This document shows, piece by piece, positions 1 through 5,482 of a stretch of 8,534 nucleotides of DNA. The position numbers and the translations under genes were made by a program. The stretch is from Rhizobacter sp. (GTDB lineage: Bacteria; Pseudomonadota; Gammaproteobacteria; Burkholderiales; Burkholderiaceae_C): contig JANYFX010000144.1 of assembly GCA_025359585.1 (NCBI GenBank), positions 1-8,534 on the forward strand, written 5' to 3'. How positions within the stretch are numbered: position 1 is the first letter of the stretch; each line of letters opens with the position of its first letter. The notes beneath the pieces were generated by a model. That model was not told the origin of the DNA, did no database searches, and saw only the letters and a list, made by a program, of their open reading frames with translations.

Positions 1-1
1 C

Positions 2-943
2 GAAGCCGAAGGGCTGCCGGCGATCTTCCGAGCGGCGGGCGCCGAGTGGCGCGAGCCCGGCTGCAGCATGTGTCTGGCCATGAACCCGGACAAGCTCGCC
101 GTCGGCGAGCGTTCGGCCAGCACCAGCAACCGCAACTTCGAAGGTCGTCAGGGCCGGGGCGGCCGAACCCATCTCGTCTCCCCCGCGGTTGCAGCCGCGA
201 CCGCCGTGCTCGGCCGCTTCGCCAGCCCGGCCGACCTGCCGGCACTCGCCGGTGTCGAGAACCCAACCGCAGCAGCCGACACCACAGGAGTCCAGTCAAT
301 GGCCGGCGCCACGTTTCTCCTGCAACCCATGGCCCTGCCTGAGCGAATCACCGATGCGCCTGACGCGGCAGCGGTCTTCAGAAGTGACCAGCTAAAGATG
401 TTGTTGGGTCGGGTGCGAGAGCTTGATCAGATGCTCTACGTCGGTGCACTCGCGCTGGTGTTCGGCACGCTCCAACTTTCGGCAGGGCTGTCTATCCCGG
501 TGGTCAGCATGCCCAAGTCGGCGACCCTTAAAACACAAGCTGAGCTCTGCAAGCTGATGGCGCCTGCTTCTGCACCAAGTGCCTTCTATGCGCAGGGAAT
601 GGCGTTGTCGGCAGAGAGTGCGCAGGTGGACAAAACGTGTAGCGAACTTCCGAAAAAGCTTGTACAGGTTGATTGGGCAGATAGCCTTCGCCAACTCGCA
701 CGGGGAATCACGCTCTGCTTCGGACTTGCATTCAGCGCGCTTCTTGCGGCTGTCTATGTGCCGGCCCTTGTCGGGCTTCGTCTCATGATCGATGAGCGCC
801 TACCTCAAGGCGCAAGCAAGGCGTCGGAGGAAGCGAACGAGGCCATCGCTGGAATTGATCCACTACATCGGGTCGCGGCGGTAGTGGCTACCTTAAGCCC
901 GCTATTCGCCGGACTCCTTGCAAACACGCTGGCGATTGGGTGA
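2..943 (+). CDS. leuC: LeuC-type C-terminus reading in frame into a membrane protein (5' end outside window)
   Basis: The first roughly 80 codons are the C-terminus of the large subunit of 3-isopropylmalate dehydratase, the [4Fe-4S] aconitase-family enzyme of leucine biosynthesis. The diagnostic block is EWREPGCSMCLAMNPDKL, followed by STSNRNFEGRQG, GGRTHLVSPAVAAATAV and a short SPADL tail. The Cys in GCSMC is a cluster-ligand position known for this family. A LeuC normally stops shortly after that tail. Here no stop occurs and the frame continues through 299 to the TGA at 941-943, adding about 214 residues with three hydrophobic segments. No leuD follows. The downstream part has its own ribosome-binding site, so two proteins may be made; it is listed separately. 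The continuous frame could be a recombination junction, a natural fusion or a sequencing error. The LeuC identity is firm. The statement that this is one protein is not. Confidence 0.7.
   Translation, partial: EAEGLPAIFRAAGAEWREPGCSMCLAMNPDKLAVGERSASTSNRNFEGRQGRGGRTHLVSPAVAAATAVLGRFASPADLPALAGVENPTAAADTTGVQSMAGATFLLQPMALPERITDAPDAAAVFRSDQLKMLLGRVRELDQMLYVGALALVFGTLQLSAGLSIPVVSMPKSATLKTQAELCKLMAPASAPSAFYAQGMALSAESAQVDKTCSELPKKLVQVDWADSLRQLARGITLCFGLAFSALLAAVYVPALVGLRLMIDERLPQGASKASEEANEAIAGIDPLHRVAAVVATLSPLFAGLLANTLAIG
299..943 (+). CDS. Predicted three-helix inner-membrane protein, function unknown (alternative start inside the leuC frame)
   Basis: This is a 214-residue reading if translation starts at the ATG at 299. 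That ATG is preceded by AGGAG at 286-290 with an 8-base gap, a better start signal than a fusion would need. Hydrophobic segments lie at about residues 46-68, 136-162 and 191-213, and the last one ends at the C-terminus. Between the first two is a polar stretch of about 67 residues with cysteines at 84 and 114, which could form a disulfide if it is periplasmic. I recognise no family. The base composition from about 380 is visibly less GC-rich than the LeuC part or the genes to the right, which suggests a different origin. It could be the C-terminal part of a larger foreign gene joined to leuC, or an intact small gene. Its independent existence is an inference from the ribosome-binding site and composition shift. 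Confidence 0.5.
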   Translation: MAGATFLLQPMALPERITDAPDAAAVFRSDQLKMLLGRVRELDQMLYVGALALVFGTLQLSAGLSIPVVSMPKSATLKTQAELCKLMAPASAPSAFYAQGMALSAESAQVDKTCSELPKKLVQVDWADSLRQLARGITLCFGLAFSALLAAVYVPALVGLRLMIDERLPQGASKASEEANEAIAGIDPLHRVAAVVATLSPLFAGLLANTLAIG

Positions 944-1115
944 GGCGGGCGTGCGCTCTTTCGACGTCGGCTGTTGACGCGGCGCCATTTTTATCCAGCC
1001 CGTCGGCCGAACACTCGAACACTCCACGCCGGCGACAAGTGATGGACTTCCCCGCGGACGTGCACGCAAGACTTCTAACGTGTGGCCTTGGTCATACGGT
1101 TAGCTTTTCATCTGA
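944..1115. other. Non-coding stretch with no recognisable gene
   Basis: Between the stop at 943 and the promoter-like sequence at 1113 I see no convincing coding frame. The short open frames here lack a ribosome-binding site and any recognisable protein motif. I also see no terminator directly after the membrane protein. Confidence 0.5.
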
Positions 1116-1121
1116 GATAAT
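1113..1121 (+). promoter_or_regulatory. Extended -10 promoter candidate
   Basis: TG at 1113-1114, one base, then GATAAT at 1116-1121 matches an extended -10 element. No good -35 hexamer lies at the usual distance, which is tolerated by extended -10 promoters. Transcription would begin near 1128 and run to the terminator at 1286-1323. Confidence 0.35.
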
Positions 1122-1127
1122 CGCGTT

Positions 1128-1323
1128 GCGGAGACAGACTTGTCGATGGTTCGATTCCTGATTCCCCGCTGATCGGTTTGGCGCGCACAAAGGTGTACCC
1201 CGGCAAGAACGACAAATTGGTGAGGTTGAGCTCTGGAGCCAGGCGTGGCGAGTCTTTCGATTCCGCCCCAGCCACCAGTCGCGCAAGCCCTCGATTCTTA
1301 ACGGAGTCGAGGGCTTTTTGTTT
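1128..1323 (+). ncRNA. Candidate small structured RNA of about 195 nt
   Basis: The stretch lies between an extended -10 element and a strong intrinsic terminator and has no plausible protein. It can fold locally. GAGTC at 1250-1254 pairs with GATTC at 1259-1263 across a TTTC loop, and GGC at 1247-1249 pairs with GCC at 1265-1267 after a one-base bulge. GCTC and GAGC around 1229-1238 form another short hairpin. It contains two copies of TTCGATTCC, the sequence typical of a tRNA T-loop, at 1150-1158 and 1256-1264. The second is followed by a tRNA-like CCA-containing end at 1271-1277. The stems and spacing do not fit a real tRNA, so I do not call one. Alternatives are a tRNA-derived integration scar or the leader of an absent gene. 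The ends are estimates. Confidence 0.3.
1286..1323 (+). terminator. Strong intrinsic terminator
   Basis: A 12-bp stem is formed by 1286-1297 and 1304-1315 (AGCCCTCGATTC with GAGTCGAGGGCT, one G-T pair), closed by a six-base loop. The tract TTTTTGTTT follows. It is placed to end a plus-strand transcript coming from the 1113-1285 region, and it insulates hipBA from upstream reading. Confidence 0.85.
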
Positions 1324-1341
1324 GGGGCCGGCGGTGCGGGC

Positions 1342-1369
1342 GTGACGCAAATTACTAGCTTAATATAAT
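1342..1369 (+). promoter_or_regulatory. hipBA promoter candidate
   Basis: GTGACG at 1342-1347 as -35, a 16-base spacer, and a consensus TATAAT at 1364-1369 lie in a sharply AT-rich patch after the terminator. Transcription would start near 1376, leaving a leader of about 80 bases before hipB. Confidence 0.55.
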
Positions 1370-1390
1370 AAATCAAGAAAACATCTTTTA

Positions 1391-1426
1391 GCCAGTAAAG
1401 TGACAAAACTGGCCAAGTCCAGTAAG
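1391..1426. promoter_or_regulatory. Operator-like repeats upstream of hipB
   Basis: A perfect inverted repeat, GCCAGT at 1391-1396 and ACTGGC at 1408-1413, is separated by 11 bases. The CCAGTAA half recurs in direct orientation at 1419-1425, 27 bases after its first copy at 1392. HipB-type antitoxins are known to repress their own operon through repeated palindromic sites. This array, just downstream of the promoter, is the natural candidate. It does not match the E. coli HipB operator, so binding is inferred. Confidence 0.45.
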
Positions 1427-1457
1427 CTGCAAGCCCATTGGAATTCCTTCCCTTCCC

Positions 1458-1883
1458 ATGAGCTTTCCTCTGCGCCTGCCGGATCAGCTGAAGCAACACC
1501 TTCGTGCTTTACGAAAAAGCCGGGGCTTGACGCAGGCGCAGCTTGGCGCGTTGATCGGCGTCAAGCAGGCGCGCATCGCGGAGATCGAGGCCAAACCTGG
1601 GGCGGTCAGCCTGGACCAGCTGACCAAAGTTCTGGCTGCGCTGGGCGGAACGCTGCATTTGCACAGCGCTGAGGAGGCCGCGAGCCCAACCCACGGGGCC
1701 ATCGCCGGCGCGCAGGTGACCAATCGCAAGGCGCTCGTGGCGCCGGCAAAGAAGGCTTCTGACCCATCACCTGCAGACAGCGGCCAGCCGGTCGGCGCAC
1801 CGGCGGGGCGCAAAGCGACGCCGACCAGCAAGGCCGCGCGGCGAACCGGCGTCGTGATCCAACCGCAGAAGGGTGCCTGGTGA
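1458..1883 (+). CDS. hipB: HipB-type antitoxin, XRE-family helix-turn-helix regulator
   Basis: This 141-residue protein has an HTH_3/Cro-C1 domain at about residues 10-66. It includes LKQHLRALRKSRGLTQAQLG, the recognition-helix region GVKQARIAEIE, and the closing SLDQLTKVLAALGGTLHL typical of HipB-like antitoxins. The family role is to dimerise, bind operators upstream of its operon and hold the HipA kinase inactive. The remaining residues, about 70-141, form an Ala/Pro/Lys-rich, probably disordered tail that makes the protein much longer than E. coli HipB (about 88 residues). The tail may contact HipA or DNA. The ATG at 1458 is the only reasonable start for the HTH domain, although its ribosome-binding site is weak. 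Its TGA overlaps the hipA start (GTGA at 1880-1883), which indicates translational coupling. Identification is strong from the domain together with the hipA neighbour. Confidence 0.9.
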   Translation: MSFPLRLPDQLKQHLRALRKSRGLTQAQLGALIGVKQARIAEIEAKPGAVSLDQLTKVLAALGGTLHLHSAEEAASPTHGAIAGAQVTNRKALVAPAKKASDPSPADSGQPVGAPAGRKATPTSKAARRTGVVIQPQKGAW

Positions 1884-3211
1884 GCACGGCGCTGAACGCG
1901 TGGATGAACGGCGAACTGGTCGGAACCTGGACGGTCGATCGCGCGACCCATTCGTTCCTCTACGACGTGTCGTGGCTGAAGTCGCCCAAGGTGCGCTCGT
2001 TGTCGCTCTCGTTGCCGATCACGGCGTCGCGCGAAGTGCGTGGCGACGCAGTTGCGAATTACTTCGACAACCTCTTGCCCGACGACGACAGCATTCGCGA
2101 GCGCCTGAGCCGGCGCTTCCGGACGAAGAACGCCGACGCGTTTTCGCTGCTGGAAACCATCGGTCGCGACTGCGTCGGGGCGGTGCAGTTGCTGCCCGTA
2201 GATACCGCGCCAGAGGGCTGGAACCGCGTCGATTGCGAGCCACTCAGTGAGGGCAAGGTCGTCGACATCCTGCACGCTGTTCCAATGGCGCAAGGGCCAG
2301 GGTCGGCAGGCAGCCGGGACGACGACGATTTGTTCCGCATCTCCATCGCCGGTGCGCAGGAGAAGACGGCCTTCGTGAAAGTCAACGGGCGCTGGTGTCG
2401 GCCCCGCGGCGCAACGCCCACGACGCACATCTTCAAGCTGCCGCTCGGCCTCGTTGGGGGGTCGCGACGTGTCGACCTTTCCGATTCGGTGCAGAACGAA
2501 TGGGTCTGTGCCCAGATCGTTTCGGAGCTGGGGCTGCCTGTGGCGCCCACGACGATCGCCACGTTCGGCGACCAGACTGTCCTCGTGGTCGAGCGCTTCG
2601 ACCGCGCATGGATGGAAGGCAGCTCCTGGATCGCGCGCTTGCCGCAGGAAGACATCTGTCAGGCGCTGGGTGGTCCGCCAAAGCTCAAGTACGAACGCGA
2701 CGGAGGGCCCGGGATGGCGAAGTGTCTTCAGGTGCTGAGCGGCAGTGCCGATCAGCAGCAAGACACGCTGGCCTTTCAGCTGGCCCAGCTGGCCTTCTGG
2801 CTGATGGCCGCCACCGACGGCCACGCAAAGAATTACTCGATCTTCCTGCAGCCGGGCGACAGCTACGTGATGACGCCGCTGTACGACATCCTGTCGATGT
2901 GGCCGTACTTCGGAACAGGCCCCAGCCAGTTCAACCGCAAGCGCGCTGGCCTGGCCATGGCGATGCGCTCGAAGAACGCGCACTACGCGTTCGACACGAT
3001 CCACACACGGCACTGGCACCAGCTGGCGATGAAGAATGGCGGATCGGCCGTGTGGGATGCGATGCAGGGGCTGGTCGAGCAGGTGGGGCCCGCGTTGGCT
3101 GCAGTGGAAAGGCGCTTGCCCAAGGGCTTTCACGGGCGATCGTGGGAGGCCATCTCGAAAGGAATGAAGGGCGAAGCGGACCGATTCCGGTCGGGGCTCG
3201 CAGAGCTCTGA
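1880..3211 (+). CDS. hipA: HipA-type serine/threonine kinase toxin
   Basis: A 443-residue protein, close to E. coli HipA (440). An N-terminal HipA-N1/couple domain begins LNAWMNGELVGTW, and the kinase fold follows. Visible landmarks are SIAGAQEKT with Ser155, the equivalent of the E. coli autophosphorylated Ser150; THIFK with Lys186, the probable ATP-binding lysine; VERFDR at 237-242; QEDICQALG at 257-264; the catalytic loop TDGHAKN with Asp313 and Asn318; and YDILS with Asp336, the probable metal ligand. In E. coli, HipA phosphorylates glutamyl-tRNA synthetase, halting translation and producing persister cells. The substrate here is not known. All key residues are present, so the kinase looks functional. 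GTG at 1880 is the start because AGAAGGG at 1868-1874 precedes it and it overlaps the hipB stop. The pair could sit on acquired DNA, given the unusual junction to its left. Confidence 0.93.
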   Translation: MSTALNAWMNGELVGTWTVDRATHSFLYDVSWLKSPKVRSLSLSLPITASREVRGDAVANYFDNLLPDDDSIRERLSRRFRTKNADAFSLLETIGRDCVGAVQLLPVDTAPEGWNRVDCEPLSEGKVVDILHAVPMAQGPGSAGSRDDDDLFRISIAGAQEKTAFVKVNGRWCRPRGATPTTHIFKLPLGLVGGSRRVDLSDSVQNEWVCAQIVSELGLPVAPTTIATFGDQTVLVVERFDRAWMEGSSWIARLPQEDICQALGGPPKLKYERDGGPGMAKCLQVLSGSADQQQDTLAFQLAQLAFWLMAATDGHAKNYSIFLQPGDSYVMTPLYDILSMWPYFGTGPSQFNRKRAGLAMAMRSKNAHYAFDTIHTRHWHQLAMKNGGSAVWDAMQGLVEQVGPALAAVERRLPKGFHGRSWEAISKGMKGEADRFRSGLAEL

Positions 3212-3242
3212 CCTGGGCTCGGGTTTGCCGATCGGCTGTTGT

Positions 3243-3818
3243 TTACCTCGCCACCAACCTGAAATCAAACCTCACCCCCAGCCGCCCATCCCCCACCACC
3301 ACCGACTCGATCTGAAACGTTTCCACCGAAGTCTGCAACTGCGCCCCGCTGCTCTGAAGCATCGAGCGAACCGCCTTCAGCACATCGAGTTCGATGGCGC
3401 GTGGCAGTGCCGGCAACAGGCCCGACTCCAGCACCAGGCGCACGGTCGGGTCGTCGACGCTGTCGATGCGCAGCTCTTCGAGCCGCACGCTGCCGCCGCT
3501 CGCGGCGGGGCGGCCCGACACGACGGTCCACGACGTGATGCTGACGCCGACGCACGAGTTGCCCGTGTCGAGGCCGACGCGCGACGAAAGCCGCGATCGA
3601 ATCCGGATGCGGCCGTCTTTCAGCTCGACGCTCGGGCTCTCGAGGTACGCATAACAGGCACCTCTTTGCAGGTCGTAGCGGCCCGCGTTGCTGAACATCG
3701 TCTGCGTCACGAGCTTCTCGACAGCCGAGCGCTCCAGCACGATTTCCGCAGCCTGCGCGCCGGTGCTTGCTGCCACCACGGCGATCCAGATTCCGAGCCA
3801 GCGCAATTTGGCGTTCAT
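3243..3818 (-). CDS. Exported protein of unknown function
   Basis: A 191-residue protein with a clear Sec signal peptide: basic MNAKLR, a hydrophobic core to about residue 19, then AQA with cleavage near residue 23. It is therefore probably periplasmic. The mature part alternates charged and hydrophobic residues in beta-strand fashion (SVELKDGRIRIRSRLSSRVG, VRLEELRID, SVVVGDGRLGVRFDFRL) with one helix-like stretch around 140-155. This pattern recalls small lipid-binding-like periplasmic proteins such as the DUF1439/YceB type, but I cannot assign a family. Cys55 and Cys89 could form a disulfide. The frame is open further upstream, but the ATG at 3818 is preceded by GAAGGA four bases away and gives the signal peptide. 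It converges on hipA with 31 bases between their stops and no visible terminator. It diverges from the His-rich gene. Confidence 0.75.
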   Translation of the reverse strand: MNAKLRWLGIWIAVVAASTGAQAAEIVLERSAVEKLVTQTMFSNAGRYDLQRGACYAYLESPSVELKDGRIRIRSRLSSRVGLDTGNSCVGVSITSWTVVSGRPAASGGSVRLEELRIDSVDDPTVRLVLESGLLPALPRAIELDVLKAVRSMLQSSGAQLQTSVETFQIESVVVGDGRLGVRFDFRLVAR

Positions 3819-3924
3819 GTGTTCCTTCAAGGTGTCGCCGCACGCGAGTTTGCCGTGGGTGCGTGCGACAAGCTGTGTGCAAATCTTTGCGTTGGCGCCC
3901 GTCATCTTGCGGTCGCAGCCGACG

Positions 3925-3955
3925 TTGTGAACACAAGCCCCGCAAAAAGTGCGGG
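3925..3955. promoter_or_regulatory. Inverted repeat and hairpin in the divergent intergenic region
   Basis: TTGTG-AA-CACAA at 3925-3936 is a perfect inverted repeat. It is followed at once by CCCGCA/TGCGGG arms at 3939-3944 and 3950-3955 around a five-base loop. They lie in the 192-base space shared by two divergent exported-protein genes, so they could be an operator or leader structure for either. I found no confident -35/-10 pair here. Confidence 0.3.
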
Positions 3956-4010
3956 ACCGCTCGAGAGATTCGGAGCCAACTCGAATCTGGCTGAATCCGG
4001 GAACACCACC

Positions 4011-4226
4011 ATGACCACCACCAAGTCGTTGCTCGTCGCTGCATTGCTCTCGGGCTTTGCGGCCGTCTCGTTCGCTCAGGCACCCGCCGCACCTGCCGCA
4101 CCATCGGCGCCGCAGCACATGCACCACCACCAGCGGCATCAGGGGCACTTTCACCACAAGCACCACAAACATCACGGCCACCACCAGCATCGGCATCACG
4201 GGCACGGCGTGCACTCGGGCGCGTGA
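4011..4226 (+). CDS. Small exported histidine-rich protein, probable metal binder
   Basis: A 71-residue protein. Residues 1-22 form a signal peptide (MTTTKSLLVAALLSGFAAVSFA), followed by an Ala/Pro linker (QAPAAPAAPSAP). The rest is a tail dominated by histidine, 19 of the last 37 residues, in HH pairs separated by Lys, Gly, Gln or Arg. Histidine-rich periplasmic peptides commonly bind nickel, zinc, copper or cobalt and serve as storage, buffering or delivery factors. That role here is inference from composition. The ATG at 4011 is chosen because it begins the signal peptide; the frame is open far upstream but only as the reverse of the neighbouring gene. The ribosome-binding site is poor. 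No metal transporter or metalloenzyme maturation gene lies beside it in this window, though a molybdenum-type formate dehydrogenase lies about 4 kb to the right. Confidence 0.7.
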   Translation: MTTTKSLLVAALLSGFAAVSFAQAPAAPAAPSAPQHMHHHQRHQGHFHHKHHKHHGHHQHRHHGHGVHSGA

Positions 4227-4253
4227 TCGGGGTTCGGCGGAAAAATACGGGCT

Positions 4254-4281
4254 TTGCAAGATCTAGGGTAAACCCTATAAT
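4254..4281 (+). promoter_or_regulatory. Promoter of the 57-aa gene with overlapping operator-like palindrome
   Basis: TTGCAA at 4254-4259 as -35, a 16-base spacer and consensus TATAAT at 4276-4281. A perfect inverted repeat TAGGGT-AA-ACCCTA occupies 4264-4277, filling the spacer and covering the first two bases of the -10. A protein bound there would block RNA polymerase, so this looks like a repressor operator. The regulator is unknown. Confidence 0.6.
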
Positions 4282-4311
4282 TCAGGCTTGTCCCAACCCA
4301 CAGAGACCGCC

Positions 4312-4485
4312 ATGAACACGACCGCGCTGAACTCGAAGACCGCCAACGCCATCGCTCTGCAAACGAACGAGCAGCTTCGTGACTTGATCGCCGCGATGCC
4401 GATCGTGATCTTCGCCAAGGCGCTGCGTTCTGCCCTGCAGCGCAGCGGCCGCCGCGCCCACGCGGTGCTGCAAACCGCCCGCTGA
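4312..4485 (+). CDS. Small protein of unknown function (57 aa)
   Basis: The reading MNTTALNSKTANAIALQTNEQLRDLI... to QTAR ends at the TGA at 4483-4485. There is no signal peptide. A moderately hydrophobic centre (LIAAMPIVIFAKALRSAL, about residues 25-43) could form an amphipathic helix and is followed by a basic Arg-rich end. I recognise no family. Support for a real gene comes from its surroundings: a well-formed promoter ending 31 bases upstream, a purine-rich AGAG before the ATG, and a hairpin terminator 11 bases after the stop. It may be a small regulatory or membrane-associated protein. Existence is moderately supported; function is unknown. Confidence 0.6.
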   Translation: MNTTALNSKTANAIALQTNEQLRDLIAAMPIVIFAKALRSALQRSGRRAHAVLQTAR

Positions 4486-4495
4486 CCCAGGTTCC

Positions 4496-4517
4496 CAAGA
4501 GCGCTCCGGCGCTCTTG
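4496..4517. terminator. Symmetric hairpin between convergent genes
   Basis: A perfect 9-bp stem, CAAGAGCGC at 4496-4504 and GCGCTCTTG at 4509-4517, with a TCCG loop. It sits between the 57-aa gene and the end of the LysR gene and could serve both. The T-tract is weak on the plus strand and missing on the minus strand, so efficiency is uncertain. Confidence 0.6.
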
Positions 4518-4518
4518 T

Positions 4519-5457
4519 TCATGGCGCCTTCGGCAGCCCTTCGAACGGCACGATGCGCTCGATCAGCGCCGCCCCTTCGCCCAGCAGAAAGTCCTTGAAT
4601 GCCTGAGCCACCGGCGGCAGGCGCTTGTGGCGCCGGTGCACCACGTACCAGTGCAGCAACAGGGGGAAGCCACGCACGTCGAGCACGCGCAGGCTGCCGT
4701 TCTTCAACTCCTGGCTGATCGTGTGGGCCGACAAAAAGCTGATGCCCATGCCGGCGATCACCGCCTGCTTGATGGTCTCGGTGCTGCGGATCTCCATCGC
4801 GATGTTGATGTCGGCCAGCGCGCTGCCGAAACCTTCTTCCATCGAATGCCAGGTGTTGGAGCCGCGCTCGCGCACGACGAAGGGCTGGCGCATCAGCGAG
4901 GCCACCGTGATCGCCGCTTTGCCGACCATCGGGTGGTTGGGCGCGGCCACAATCACATAGGGGTGCGGCGCGAACGGCGCGTTCACCGTGTCCATGTCGG
5001 TCGGCGGGCGCACCATGATCGCCAGATCGGTCAGGTTGTCGTTGATGTGCGTGAGCAGGCCTTCGCGGTTGTGCACCGAGAAGTTCAGCGTCACGCCACG
5101 GTGGCGGCTGGCGAACTCGACCAGCAGGTGCGGGAAGAAGTAGTCACCGGCGCTGATCACACCCACGTTGAGCTTGCCGCCCGACACGCCCTTGAACTGC
5201 GTCATCGCGATTTCGGCCGCTTCGAACTGCTGGATGATCGCGCGGCTGATCTGCAGCAGCTCGGTGCCGGCCGGCGTGAGGTAGATCTTCTTGCCGAACT
5301 GTTCGAAGAGCGCGTTGTCGGCGTGCTCTTCGAGCTTTTTCACCTGCGTGGAAACGGCCGGCTGCGTCAGGTGCAGTTCTTGGGCCGCGCGTGAAAAGCT
5401 CAGGTTGCGCGCGACCGCCTCGAACACCTTCAGCTGACGCAGCGTGGCGTGTTTCAT
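4519..5457 (-). CDS. LysR-family transcriptional regulator, CbbR-like
   Basis: 312 residues, typical LysR length. A winged helix-turn-helix at about 4-62 (LRQLKVFEAVARNLSFSRAAQELHLTQPAVSTQVKKLE) is followed by a linker helix and the type-2 periplasmic-binding-like effector domain from about 95 (KLNVGVISAGDYFFP...) to 300. The ISAGDYFFPHLL and STETIKQAVIAGMGISFLS segments resemble the CbbR branch, which in autotrophs controls carbon-fixation genes. No cbb genes are present, so the effector and targets are unknown. It follows the ketopantoate-reductase-like gene by 25 bases on the same strand, so it is probably the last gene of that operon and may control it. The start at 5457 gives the canonical N-terminus, but no strong ribosome-binding site precedes it, which suits translation coupled to the upstream gene. 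Confidence 0.92.
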   Translation of the reverse strand: MKHATLRQLKVFEAVARNLSFSRAAQELHLTQPAVSTQVKKLEEHADNALFEQFGKKIYLTPAGTELLQISRAIIQQFEAAEIAMTQFKGVSGGKLNVGVISAGDYFFPHLLVEFASRHRGVTLNFSVHNREGLLTHINDNLTDLAIMVRPPTDMDTVNAPFAPHPYVIVAAPNHPMVGKAAITVASLMRQPFVVRERGSNTWHSMEEGFGSALADINIAMEIRSTETIKQAVIAGMGISFLSAHTISQELKNGSLRVLDVRGFPLLLHWYVVHRRHKRLPPVAQAFKDFLLGEGAALIERIVPFEGLPKAP

Positions 5458-5482
5458 CGAGGCGGGCGCGGGCCGAAAGGCT

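Noticed and set aside
1120..1277. Complete tRNA or tmRNA gene
   Set aside because: TTCGATTCC and CCACCA are present, but T-stem pairing, distance to the CCA end, and an acceptor partner all fail. No anticodon arm can be built.
1092..1499. 135-codon minus-strand frame between the membrane protein and hipB
   Set aside because: It crosses a strong plus-strand terminator and the hipBA promoter, lacks a ribosome-binding site and has no protein-like pattern.
1484..3268. 594-codon open frame on the minus strand
   Set aside because: It is the exact reverse of hipB-hipA. It has Arg/His-rich composition typical of antisense frames in high-GC DNA, and no ribosome-binding site or motif.
3225..4226. 333-codon plus-strand frame
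   Set aside because: Most of it is the antisense of the 191-aa exported protein. Only the last 71 codons, from the ATG at 4011, begin with a signal peptide and look like a gene.
3819..4259. Upstream extension of the 191-aa protein on the minus strand
   Set aside because: The extension is Cys/Arg-rich, runs antisense to the His-rich gene, and would place the signal peptide in the middle of the protein.
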